Source: Clostridia bacterium (GTDB lineage Bacteria > Bacillota_A > Clostridia > Lachnospirales > Cellulosilyticaceae). From it: 25,630 nt of DNA. The notes beneath the pieces are model-generated. The model ran no database searches and was not told where the DNA came from. It saw only the letters and a program-made list of their open reading frames with translations. The stretch spans positions 1 to 25,630 of the forward strand of contig JARBTY010000036.1 of assembly GCA_029239935.1 (NCBI GenBank), written 5' to 3'. The position numbers and the translations under genes are program-made. Each line of letters opens with the position of its first letter. Position 1 is the stretch's first letter. Below, piece after piece: positions 15,613 through 24,028 of the stretch.

Positions 15613-17651
15613 TGAAATTTAAATCGGGAGATGCCATACTTGGCTTATTTGTAATAGGCATCATATTTTTAATCATTATCCCGCTGCCAGATTCTATTTT
15701 GAGTGTATTTCTCATTTTAAATGTTTCAGTAGCTGCGATGATATTGATGAGTTCTCTTTTTTCTAAGGAACCTCTAGATTTATCATTATTTCCTACAATG
15801 TTATTGCTAACAACGCTATTTAGGTTAGGACTCAATATATCCTCTACAAGACTTATTTTGAGAGACGGGTATGCTGGAGAAGTTGTACAAGCCTTTGGGG
15901 AATTTGTATCCGGTGGAGATTTGGTCATTGGAACTATTATATTTATTATTATTACAATTGTTAACTTTCAGGTTATTACAAAGGGATCGGAGCGTGTAGC
16001 AGAGGTAACGGCTCGTTTTACACTGGACGCAATGCCAGGAAAACAGATGGCTATCGATGCGGATTTAAATACAGGATTTATAGATGATGAAGAAGCTAAA
16101 AAGAGAAGAAAAAAGATACAGGATGAAGCAGCTTTTTATGGTTCAATGGATGGGGCTTCTAAATTTGTAAAAAATGATGCAGTAGTTGGTATATTGATTA
16201 CAGGTATTAATATAGCAGGAGGTATTATTCTTGGTATGGTCACCAAGAATCTAGAGTTTGCAGACGCCTTAGAGAAGTACACTATTCTTACGATTGGAGA
16301 TGGACTGGTTAGTTCAATACCTGCACTACTTATTTCTACAGCTACAGGTATTTTGGTTACAAAGACCAATAGCGGAGACAGTATGAGCGGGGTTATTTTT
16401 AAACAGTTGGTCTATTCACCTATTGTGCTTTATGTGGTAGGCTTTACTTTGCTGGTACTAGGGTTTTTCACGCCAATGGGACCGATTGTTACCTTACCTA
16501 TTGCCATCATATGGTTTATTATAGCCTATAGATTCTCTGCGAAGCAAAAAGTAGAGTCGGTGCAGTCAGAAATAGATATGGATGATGAAGTGGCAGAAGA
16601 AATTAGAAAACCCGAAAATGTTATATCACTTTTACAGGTTGATCCAATAGAATTGGAATTTGGATATGGCATTATTCCTCTGGCTGATGTTAATCAAGGG
16701 GGAGATTTGTTAGACAGGGTAGTTATGATAAGGCGTCAAATTGCTCTGGAGTTAGGAAGTATTGTACCAATCGTGAGATTAAGAGATAATATTCAACTAG
16801 CACCCAATGCCTATAGTATAAAAATAAAAGGCATAGAAGTTGCAAAGGGTGAAATATTATTCGATCATTATATGGCTATGAATCCAGGGTATATAGAAGA
16901 TGAGATTGATGGTATTCAGACGACTGAACCCGCTTTTGGACTGCCAGCTCTGTGGATTACAGAAATGCAAAGAGAAAAAGCGGAGGTTAAAGGGTATACG
17001 GTAGTAGACTGTCCATCTATTATAGCCACGCATTTAACAGAAGTCATTAAGTCCCATCTTCATGAATTATTAAGCAGACAAGATGTACAGACGCTGATCA
17101 GCAATATAGGCGAAACACATCCAACCTTGATCGATGAGCTTACTCCAAAACTATTGAGTATTGGAGAGATTCAAAAAGTGTTATCTAAACTGCTAAAAGA
17201 AAATGTATCCATAAGAGACTTGGTCACCATATGTGAGGTGCTAGCTGATTATGGAACAACTGTGCGGGATACAGATGTCTTGACAGAGTATGTACGGCAG
17301 GGGTTATCAAGAAGTATATCTAAAAAGATATTTAATGAGCGGACTAATCAGGTTATTACATTAGATCCAACAGTAGAACAGCAAATTATGGAGCATGTAC
17401 AGCATACGGAGCAAGGGTCCTATGTAGCACTTGATCCTAAAACAATACAAACAATTATAGCTCAATTAAAAAAGGAAATTGGAAAGCTTACTTCTATAGG
17501 TTTGCAGCCTATTATCTTAACTTCGCCCGTTGTACGAATATATTTTAAACATTTAACGGAACAGTATATTCCAGACTTAGTAGTTATTTCTTATAATGAA
17601 ATAGAACCTAGCGTAGAAATACAGTCAATAGGAATGGTGAGTATAGCATGA
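15609..17651 (+). CDS. flhA: Flagellar export gate protein FlhA
   Basis: FlhA is the large export gate subunit: a nonameric ring that docks export substrates and chaperones and couples ion flow to export. The 680-residue protein has an N-terminal region of about eight membrane segments (about residues 8-310). The FHIPEP-family signature lies on its cytoplasmic loop: ITKGSERVAEVTARFTLDAM, then PGKQMAIDADLNTG. The C-terminal cytoplasmic domain (about 335-680) includes DPIELEFGYGIIPLAD and APNAYSIKIKGIEVAKGEI. The start is ATGATG at 15609/15612 with GGGAGG upstream, overlapping the end of flhB. It overlaps flhF by 4 nt (ATGA). Confidence 0.97.
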   Translation: MMKFKSGDAILGLFVIGIIFLIIIPLPDSILSVFLILNVSVAAMILMSSLFSKEPLDLSLFPTMLLLTTLFRLGLNISSTRLILRDGYAGEVVQAFGEFVSGGDLVIGTIIFIIITIVNFQVITKGSERVAEVTARFTLDAMPGKQMAIDADLNTGFIDDEEAKKRRKKIQDEAAFYGSMDGASKFVKNDAVVGILITGINIAGGIILGMVTKNLEFADALEKYTILTIGDGLVSSIPALLISTATGILVTKTNSGDSMSGVIFKQLVYSPIVLYVVGFTLLVLGFFTPMGPIVTLPIAIIWFIIAYRFSAKQKVESVQSEIDMDDEVAEEIRKPENVISLLQVDPIELEFGYGIIPLADVNQGGDLLDRVVMIRRQIALELGSIVPIVRLRDNIQLAPNAYSIKIKGIEVAKGEILFDHYMAMNPGYIEDEIDGIQTTEPAFGLPALWITEMQREKAEVKGYTVVDCPSIIATHLTEVIKSHLHELLSRQDVQTLISNIGETHPTLIDELTPKLLSIGEIQKVLSKLLKENVSIRDLVTICEVLADYGTTVRDTDVLTEYVRQGLSRSISKKIFNERTNQVITLDPTVEQQIMEHVQHTEQGSYVALDPKTIQTIIAQLKKEIGKLTSIGLQPIILTSPVVRIYFKHLTEQYIPDLVVISYNEIEPSVEIQSIGMVSIA

Positions 17652-18760
17652 GAATTTTAAAAATTAAAGGGAAGAACCCAGAAGTTATATCCGAACAAAT
17701 AAAAAGAGAATATGGAGACAATGCTTTTATATTGAGCACTGAACAAGAAAAGGGAACTGGCCTGCTAAAATGGTTTAAACCTTCTAAAACAGTGGTTACT
17801 GTAGCCGTAAAAGATGAAGAAGACGTTCAATCTAATCTATCAGAAGAATCTGTTAAAGGCGCCAACGAAGAAACCATTTCCTATAATGTCCTTCTCTCTC
17901 TTAAAGAGCAGATTGATACGATGCAAAGTCATATTATGAGCTTAAGAAAGACAGAAGTTACAAAAGAATTATCAGAAGACAATGAGAGTAGCAAGATTAT
18001 TAATATTTTGGAGAGTAAGCTGTTAAATGAAGGGGTTAACAAAGAAATATTGGACATCCTTTTAAAAGGCATTGATGAGGATAGTGATATTGAAAGTGTT
18101 GTGCGGATACTTTATGCCAATGTAGAGGAGATATTAAAGAAAGATATTTATAATAAGAAGCTTCCACAAATAGTCTTTTTTATAGGACCTACGGGTGTTG
18201 GCAAGACAACTACTATTGCTAAACTAACTACAGATTATGTTTTAAATAGAGGGGAAAAAGTAGTCTTATTTACTTCAGATACCTATAGAATTGCAGCCAT
18301 AGAACAACTTAAAACCTACGCAGATATATTAGGGGTGGACATAGAGGTTATTTATGAAGCTGATGAATTAATGCAGTATATAACCAAATGGAAACAGGCA
18401 GACCATATTTTTATTGATACGGCAGGCAGGTCACATAAGAACAGTGAACAAATTCAGGATATAAAGGTTTTGCTTGAAAGTATAGAGGAGAAGCAGGTGT
18501 TTTTAGTATTAAATGCCAATACATCTTGCAAAGATATTAAGAGTATTATCACTATTTATGAAGAAGTTTGCAGTGATTTTGAACTTATTATTACAAAGTT
18601 AGATGAAACGGACGAGATAGGTAATGTTGTCAATATCGCCTATTATGCAAAAAGACCCATTTTATATTTAACCCATGGACAAGATGTACCGGCAGATATA
18701 TCAGGCTTTAATGCAGACGAGTATACCAGTTATTTGTTAGGGAGAATAAACTATGAATGA
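17648..18760 (+). CDS. flhF: Flagellar positioning GTPase FlhF
   Basis: FlhF is an SRP-type GTPase (relative of Ffh and FtsY) that marks where flagella are built. The 370-residue protein has an N-terminal basic B-domain (MRILKIKGKNPEVISEQIKR, up to about residue 60) and a variable acidic linker. An N-domain (about 115-170) is followed by the G-domain, with P-loop GPTGVGKTT at 180-188, FTSDTYRIAAIEQLKTYA, the DTAGRS motif and TKLDETDEIGNVV near the end. The final part, THGQDVPADI, is family-typical. It overlaps flhG by 8 nt, consistent with the two acting as a GTPase/activator pair. Confidence 0.97.
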   Translation: MRILKIKGKNPEVISEQIKREYGDNAFILSTEQEKGTGLLKWFKPSKTVVTVAVKDEEDVQSNLSEESVKGANEETISYNVLLSLKEQIDTMQSHIMSLRKTEVTKELSEDNESSKIINILESKLLNEGVNKEILDILLKGIDEDSDIESVVRILYANVEEILKKDIYNKKLPQIVFFIGPTGVGKTTTIAKLTTDYVLNRGEKVVLFTSDTYRIAAIEQLKTYADILGVDIEVIYEADELMQYITKWKQADHIFIDTAGRSHKNSEQIQDIKVLLESIEEKQVFLVLNANTSCKDIKSIITIYEEVCSDFELIITKLDETDEIGNVVNIAYYAKRPILYLTHGQDVPADISGFNADEYTSYLLGRINYE

Positions 18761-19631
18761 TCAGGCAGAACAACTTAGAAGGATAATGTCTTCTGTGAAA
18801 CCAACTGAGGATATAAAGAGGAATATGAAAATTATAACAGTAGCAAGTGGTAAGGGCGGGGTCGGTAAAAGTAATTTTAGTGTTAATTTTTCGCTGTGTC
18901 TTAAAGCACAAGGGAAAATTCCTATTTTATTAGATGCCGATTTTGGACTTGCCAACGTAGAGATTATTTTAGGTGAAAGACCACAGTACAATCTTTCTCA
19001 TCTTATAAAATCAGAATGTGAGTTTAAAGATTTAGTGACGCAGAGTAAATATGGTATTTCATTTATTTCAGGAGGATCAGGGATAAATGAAATGATGTTT
19101 TTATCAGCTGATAAGGTAGAAGAAATTAGTAAAAGCTTGATGCAGCTGGAAACTATGACAGATACATTAGTTATAGATATGGGAGCAGGTATTAATGATA
19201 TTGTTGTGAAGTTTTGCATGCTGGCTCATGAGGTTTATGTGATTGTGACACCAGAGCCAACTTCTATTACCGATGGCTATGCACTTATAAAAACACTAAA
19301 AAGTGATTTTACCATGGAGAGTAAAATCAAGCTGGTCATCAATAAGGCAGAGTCAAAAGAGGAAGCCCATCAAGTCTTTACAAAACTTTATTCTGTATGT
19401 AAAAATTTTTTAAAAACGGAGATTGAGTACGCAGGGTATATTCCTTATGATGAAAAAGTACTTAAAGCTGTTAAAGCTCAAGTACCTATATGGGTATATG
19501 ATAAAAAGTCTAAAGCCAGTGAGGCGTATTATCAAATTAGTAGAAATCTTTTGTATGAGAAAGGTGAGCCTTTGAAAACAGATGAAAAGATAAATTGGGT
19601 GAGTAGATTTAAGAAATTATTTACTTCTTAA
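18753..19631 (+). CDS. flhG: MinD-like ATPase FlhG (flagellar number regulator)
   Basis: FlhG (YlxH, FleN) is a MinD/ParA-family ATPase that stimulates FlhF GTPase activity and limits flagellar number; it also binds FliM/FliY during C-ring assembly in B. subtilis. The 292-residue protein opens with the FlhF-activating motif DQAEQLRRIM (residues 3-12). The deviant Walker A is KGGVGKSN at 34-41, and the DADFGLANVEIILG region follows. A C-terminal amphipathic, basic end (INWVSRFKKLFTS) resembles the usual membrane-targeting helix. It is followed by a 92-nt gap, one of the two longest intergenic stretches in the window. Confidence 0.96.
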   Translation: MNDQAEQLRRIMSSVKPTEDIKRNMKIITVASGKGGVGKSNFSVNFSLCLKAQGKIPILLDADFGLANVEIILGERPQYNLSHLIKSECEFKDLVTQSKYGISFISGGSGINEMMFLSADKVEEISKSLMQLETMTDTLVIDMGAGINDIVVKFCMLAHEVYVIVTPEPTSITDGYALIKTLKSDFTMESKIKLVINKAESKEEAHQVFTKLYSVCKNFLKTEIEYAGYIPYDEKVLKAVKAQVPIWVYDKKSKASEAYYQISRNLLYEKGEPLKTDEKINWVSRFKKLFTS

Positions 19632-19657
19632 GATATTTTCTAGTACATAGCTATAAT
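19628..19657 (+). promoter_or_regulatory. Possible SigA-type promoter between flhG and cheB
   Basis: A perfect TATAAT (19652-19657) lies 18 nt downstream of TTAAGA (19628-19633), which matches four of six bases of the -35 consensus. It would drive cheB onward from inside the operon. The region is AT-rich, the -35 is weak and overlaps the flhG stop codon, so this is only a candidate. Confidence 0.3.
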
Positions 19658-19723
19658 GCATAAAAATAAACATATAAAATAGGTATAGTAGATATATCAT
19701 AGGTAATTATAGGAGACAGCATA

Positions 19724-20365
19724 ATGAATACTAACCATTTTAATTATTCTAGATTGAGGGGGGAGATAGTGGATTATGAATATATTGTTGCAATTGGCAT
19801 ATCTACAGGAGGACCTAAATTACTTAATCAATTATTAACCACATTGGAAGCTCAGTGGCCCGTTACCTATATGATTGTGCAGCATATGCCCCCGGGGTTT
19901 ACAAAACCTTTAGCAATGAGGTTAAACACCATAAGCCCGTTAGAAGTAAAAGAGGCCGAGAATGGGGAAAAATTAAAAAAAGGTTTTGTATATATAGCTC
20001 CTGGAGGAAAACAACTTCAAGTTGCCAATGAGTCCATGCCGGAAATTAGAATTACGGATGGTGAGCCCTATAAAGGTCATCGGCCATCAGTCAATGTCAT
20101 GCTTAATTCTTTAGCTACATTAAATTTAAAGAATAAGCAGGTTATAACCATTATAATGACAGGGATGGGGAGTGATGGGTTAGAAGGAGTTGAAAACCTT
20201 AAGAACACTCAAAATTGCACGATAATAGCTCAAAATGAAGACACATGTACTGTATATGGTATGCCAAAGGCTATTGTTAATGCAGGTTTTGCCGATTATG
20301 TTGTACCAGCAGATGGAATTAAGCAAATAATTAAAAGAATAGTGGGGGATCGTCATGGACGTTAG
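19724..20365 (+). CDS. cheB: CheB-type protein-glutamate methylesterase lacking the receiver domain
   Basis: CheB removes methyl groups from, or deamidates, glutamyl sites on chemoreceptors. This 213-residue protein consists of the methylesterase domain alone. The catalytic triad fits S27 (GISTGGP), H54 (VQHMPPG) and D151 (TGMGSDG), with YIAPGGKQL also present. Full CheB proteins are about 350 residues with an N-terminal receiver that CheA phosphorylates; here there is none, and the 92-nt upstream gap is too short to hide one. AGGAGA serves ATG 19724; an in-frame GTG at 19769 behind AGGGGGGAGA could start an even shorter form (MDYEYIVAIGIST). It overlaps cheA by 11 nt. The position between flhG and cheA is that of canonical cheB. 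Confidence 0.93.
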   Translation: MNTNHFNYSRLRGEIVDYEYIVAIGISTGGPKLLNQLLTTLEAQWPVTYMIVQHMPPGFTKPLAMRLNTISPLEVKEAENGEKLKKGFVYIAPGGKQLQVANESMPEIRITDGEPYKGHRPSVNVMLNSLATLNLKNKQVITIIMTGMGSDGLEGVENLKNTQNCTIIAQNEDTCTVYGMPKAIVNAGFADYVVPADGIKQIIKRIVGDRHGR

Positions 20366-22412
20366 TCAATATTTACAGATATTTATAGAAGAATCAAAAG
20401 AGAACTTGCAGAGACTCAATGAAAATTTATTAAAATTAGAAAGTTATCCAGAAGATATTCAAACCCTCAATGAAATATTTAGGGTAGCTCATACGCTTAA
20501 AGGTATGGCTGGCACGATGGGTTTTGTAAAAATGCAGAAGTTAACCCATAATGCAGAAAATGTATTGTCAGAAATTAGGTCTGGCAATTTAAAGGTCAAT
20601 GCTAGAATGTTGGATACATTGTTTCAATGTCTGGATGCTTTAGAAAACTACGTGGAAGAGATTATTAATACTTCTGGGGAAGGCAGTGAAGACTATACAC
20701 TGCTTATACAGGAATTAGAAAATATTACAGTTCAAAAAAGTGCTGAAGATAAAGTGGGATCTTTAGGAACTAAATCTGTGGACACAAGCAAAAGCCTAAA
20801 ACCTTCAAAAGATATAGAATCCACCAATGAAAGTGTCATAGAACTACCAGAATCTCAGGAAGTTATAAAAGATAAAGCTATTAGTATGGGAATGGAAGTT
20901 TTTCAAATTGAAATAGGGTTATCGCCTAGTTGTGTCCTGAAATCTGCTAGAGCATTTGTGATATTTACAGAGCTTGAGAGACTGGGCGAGATTGTCCACT
21001 GTATTCCAAGTGCACAAGATATCGAGGACGAAAATTTTGAAAGTACATTTGTATTAGTATTTATCACCAAACAGTCTAAGCAGAAATTACAAGAGATTAT
21101 TTTAGGTGTATCAGAGGTTGAAAGTGTAAACATTAAGGTGTTTAAACAAAATGAACTTTTTGAAGAAGAGGTACCGGCCATAAAAGAAGATGGGTTAACT
21201 CAGCCACAAGGGGACACCCAAGGTGATAGCTCTAACGCTGTGCAGAATGGCAAACAGCAAGTATCAAGTAAAACAGTCAGAGTAAACATTGACAGGTTGG
21301 ATACTTTAATGAATTTAGTCAGTGAACTTATTATTGTTAAGACGCAGCTTGAAGGACTCAATGTATCAGAACAAAATGCGGGAAGTAACTACAATGATTC
21401 AGTGGAATATTTAGAAAGAGTGACCACAAGCCTCCATGATGCCGTTATGAAAGTTAGGATGGTTCCGGTTGAGCTGGTATTTAATAGATTTCCTAGATTG
21501 ATAAGAGATATCTCCAGAAAGCTCGGCAAAGACATAGATCTTGTTATGTCAGGAGAAGAAACAGAACTAGATAGAACAGTTATAGATGAAATTGGTGATC
21601 CGCTTATCCATCTTCTTAGAAATGCAGCAGATCATGGTCTTGAAACAACAGAAGAACGTATCACTTTGGGAAAACCTAAAAAAGGAACTATTAAACTGCA
21701 GGCTTATCAGGATGGCAATAGTGTCGTTATAGAGGTCCAAGATGATGGAAGAGGCATCAATGTCAATAAGATCAGGTCTAAAGCCATCCAAAAAGGTACC
21801 CTTACCAAAGAAGAAGCGGCTACTATGACAGAGCAGGAGATTATTGAGCTGTTATTTAAACCAAGTTTTAGTATGGCAGCTGAAATAACTGATTTGTCAG
21901 GAAGAGGTGTGGGGTTAGATGTTGTTAAAAGTAAGATAACAGCTTTAGGTGGGCATGTAGAGGTTCAGACCGAACTAGGAAAAGGCAGTAAATTTATAGT
22001 GAGATTACCATTAACCCTTGCGATTATTCAGGCACTCATGATTAATATAGGTAATGAGAAGTATGCCATTCCTTTAGGAACGATTCAAAATATAGAGGAC
22101 GTAAAAAAGGAAGATATTCAATTGGTTCAAAAACAAGAGGTTATAGTTGTTAGAAATGAAATTATTCCAATTATTAGATTACATAGTGTCTTGGGGCTTC
22201 CAGAGGAAGAAGATAAAGAACTTATGATGGGCGTTATTGTGAAAAAGGGCGAACGTCAAGTAGGCTTTATTATTGATTCTTTGATTGGACAGCAGGAAAT
22301 TGTTATTAAGTCATTAGGTAAGCATTTAAGTGGCATTGATATTATAGCTGGGGCTACGATATTAGGTAATGGAGAAGTAGCACTGATATTAGATATTAAT
22401 TCACTAATTTAA
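20355..22412 (+). CDS. cheA: Chemotaxis histidine kinase CheA
   Basis: CheA autophosphorylates under receptor control and passes phosphate to CheY. The 685-residue protein has all five domains. P1 (about 1-105) has the phosphorylated H46 in VAHTLKGMAGTMGF. P2 (about 180-262) is the response-regulator docking domain. P3 dimerisation (about 305-370) has IDRLDTLMNLVSELIIVKTQ. The P4 ATPase (about 372-545) has N-box DPLIHLLRNAADHGLE at 415-430, QDDGRGINVNKI and GRGVGLDVV. P5, a CheW-like domain, ends the protein. It overlaps the receiverless cheB by 11 nt. No key residue is missing. Confidence 0.98.
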   Translation: MDVSQYLQIFIEESKENLQRLNENLLKLESYPEDIQTLNEIFRVAHTLKGMAGTMGFVKMQKLTHNAENVLSEIRSGNLKVNARMLDTLFQCLDALENYVEEIINTSGEGSEDYTLLIQELENITVQKSAEDKVGSLGTKSVDTSKSLKPSKDIESTNESVIELPESQEVIKDKAISMGMEVFQIEIGLSPSCVLKSARAFVIFTELERLGEIVHCIPSAQDIEDENFESTFVLVFITKQSKQKLQEIILGVSEVESVNIKVFKQNELFEEEVPAIKEDGLTQPQGDTQGDSSNAVQNGKQQVSSKTVRVNIDRLDTLMNLVSELIIVKTQLEGLNVSEQNAGSNYNDSVEYLERVTTSLHDAVMKVRMVPVELVFNRFPRLIRDISRKLGKDIDLVMSGEETELDRTVIDEIGDPLIHLLRNAADHGLETTEERITLGKPKKGTIKLQAYQDGNSVVIEVQDDGRGINVNKIRSKAIQKGTLTKEEAATMTEQEIIELLFKPSFSMAAEITDLSGRGVGLDVVKSKITALGGHVEVQTELGKGSKFIVRLPLTLAIIQALMINIGNEKYAIPLGTIQNIEDVKKEDIQLVQKQEVIVVRNEIIPIIRLHSVLGLPEEEDKELMMGVIVKKGERQVGFIIDSLIGQQEIVIKSLGKHLSGIDIIAGATILGNGEVALILDINSLI

Positions 22413-22424
22413 GGAGGAGATAAA

Positions 22425-22874
22425 ATGGACTATACATTTCATGGTATTAAGCAATTCATTGTTTTTAAACTTAATGAACAACTCTATGGGATTGATATAC
22501 AAAATGTACAGATTATTGAAAGAATTAAGTCGATTATGCGTGTCCCTAAGGCACCGGTTTGCGTAAAAGGTGTGATGAATTTAAGAGGAGAGATTATACC
22601 TGTTATTAGTTTAAGAGAGCAATTTGAATTATTAGCTGATGAGTATGCAGATAAAACAAGAATTATTATCATTAAATTAGATGAGTCAATGGTCGGGCTT
22701 ATTGTGGATGAGGTCAAGGAAGTCATAGAGCTTGGTGAAGAGCAGATAGAAGCTGTTCAAAATATACAAGGGAAAATTAAAATTAATCATATATTAGGTG
22801 TTGGAAAAACTGAATCAAATATTATTACATTATTAAATCTTACAAATATTGTTGAAGAAGCCTTTGAAAATTAG
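22425..22874 (+). CDS. cheW: Chemotaxis coupling protein CheW
   Basis: CheW bridges chemoreceptors and CheA in the signalling array. The 149-residue protein is a single CheW domain with FIVFKLNEQLYGIDIQNVQI at the N-terminus. The characteristic IMRVPKAPVCVKGVMNLRGE and IIPVISLREQF follow, then VGLIVDEVKEVIEL. AAGGAGGAG precedes the ATG, 12 nt after cheA. Length and motifs are standard. Confidence 0.97.
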   Translation: MDYTFHGIKQFIVFKLNEQLYGIDIQNVQIIERIKSIMRVPKAPVCVKGVMNLRGEIIPVISLREQFELLADEYADKTRIIIIKLDESMVGLIVDEVKEVIELGEEQIEAVQNIQGKIKINHILGVGKTESNIITLLNLTNIVEEAFEN

Positions 22875-22888
22875 CAGTAGATAGGAGA

Positions 22889-23518
22889 ATGAACTTGGGG
22901 GAGAGAAATTATCATAACATAACAGAAGAAGAAATTGATATGCTGCGAGAAGCTGGTAATATTGCTTCTGGTAATGCAATGACATCACTTGGAACATTAT
23001 TAGGGTGTACGTTAGATATGAGTGTAGTGAAAGTGCGTATTGAAAATATACAAGAGCTTACGGATGTATTAGGGGATGCTGAAGAGTTTATTGCAGGTAT
23101 GCTTATCAATGTCTACGGAGATCTAAATGCAATGCTCTTATTAGCCCTAAAAGCAGAGAGCGCTCTAAAAGCAGTCAATCTGATATTAGGAAAAGATCTA
23201 AATCATGTAGAAGAATTTGATGAAATAGATCTATCAGTTTTATGTGAAACGGGTAATATACTTGCAGGCTCTTATTTAAGTGCGTTAAATACTTTTACGG
23301 GATTAGAACTTGATGTGTCGATTCCACAAATATCCATTGATATGGCTGGCGCTATTTTGAGCTATCCAGCTATAGAATTTGCTAGAAATGACAATACCAT
23401 GTTATTTATTGAAACAGTCTTTGAAGATACAAACAAGGTATTAAACGGTACGTATATACTTATTATTGATAATCAAGCCTATAATAAAGTCATAGATTCA
23501 TTAGGTACATGGTTATGA
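22889..23518 (+). CDS. cheC: CheY-P phosphatase CheC
   Basis: CheC dephosphorylates CheY-P and is stimulated by CheD, giving adaptation in Gram-positive chemotaxis. The 209-residue protein has both catalytic helices intact: E21/N24 in REAGNIASGNAMTSLG and E120/N123 in CETGNILAGSYLSALN. ATAGGAGA precedes ATG 22889, with the protein starting MNLGERNYHN. It is related to the first domain of FliY encoded at 10659-11825, so the operon carries two CheY-P phosphatases. The end overlaps the cheD start. Confidence 0.95.
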   Translation: MNLGERNYHNITEEEIDMLREAGNIASGNAMTSLGTLLGCTLDMSVVKVRIENIQELTDVLGDAEEFIAGMLINVYGDLNAMLLLALKAESALKAVNLILGKDLNHVEEFDEIDLSVLCETGNILAGSYLSALNTFTGLELDVSIPQISIDMAGAILSYPAIEFARNDNTMLFIETVFEDTNKVLNGTYILIIDNQAYNKVIDSLGTWL

Positions 23519-24006
23519 GTGATGAAGCGATTATTAAGGTAGGAATGGCAGATTTAAATGTTATAAAGGCTCCAGCTGTTTTAACAACACTGGGGTTAGG
23601 CTCGTGTGTTGGAATCGCGCTCTATGATTCTCAGGCTAAAATTGGTGGACTTGCGCATATTATGCTTCCAGATAGTAAACAAATAAAGAATAACAGCAAT
23701 GTGGCCAAGTTTGCAGACACAGCTATTCTTAAGCTGATAGAAAATATGACGGATATGGGTGCAAGGAGTAATCGGCTGGTTGCTAAAATAGCTGGCGGAG
23801 CCCATATGTTTGAGTTTAAGAATATGGATGATATGATGAGAATTGGAACAAGAAATGTAGCAGCTGTAACACAGATACTTAAAGATCTTGCCATCCCTCT
23901 ATTAGCCAGTGATACCGGAAGTAATTATGGAAGGACAATCGAGCTGCATACGACAACAGGCATATTGTTAGTTAGAACTATAGGGCATGGAACAAGAGAA
24001 ATATAG
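23515..24006 (+). CDS. cheD: Chemoreceptor glutamine deamidase CheD
   Basis: CheD deamidates chemoreceptor glutamines and, by binding CheC, links receptor state to CheY-P removal. From ATG 23515 the protein is 163 residues. The catalytic C31 (LGLGSCVG), H48 (GGLAHIMLP) and T25 have the spacing seen in Thermotoga CheD. The frame also has an ATG two codons earlier at 23509, but 23515 gives the common ATGA overlap with the cheC stop and better spacing from TTAGG. The C-terminal GGRTIELHT-like pattern (YGRTIELHTTTGILLVRT) is family-typical. Confidence 0.95.
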   Translation: MSDEAIIKVGMADLNVIKAPAVLTTLGLGSCVGIALYDSQAKIGGLAHIMLPDSKQIKNNSNVAKFADTAILKLIENMTDMGARSNRLVAKIAGGAHMFEFKNMDDMMRIGTRNVAAVTQILKDLAIPLLASDTGSNYGRTIELHTTTGILLVRTIGHGTREI

Positions 24007-24028
24007 CAAAAGTAATGGGGGTTCTAAC

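Noticed and set aside
15443..15928. 161-codon reverse-strand open frame across the flhB-flhA junction
   Set aside because: It is antisense to two clearly real genes, has no plausible ribosome site and no recognisable protein pattern.
23987..24028. ATG 23987 as the start of sigD
   Set aside because: It overlaps the coding end of cheD by 20 nt and adds 14 residues not seen in SigD; ATG 24029 gives the usual length.
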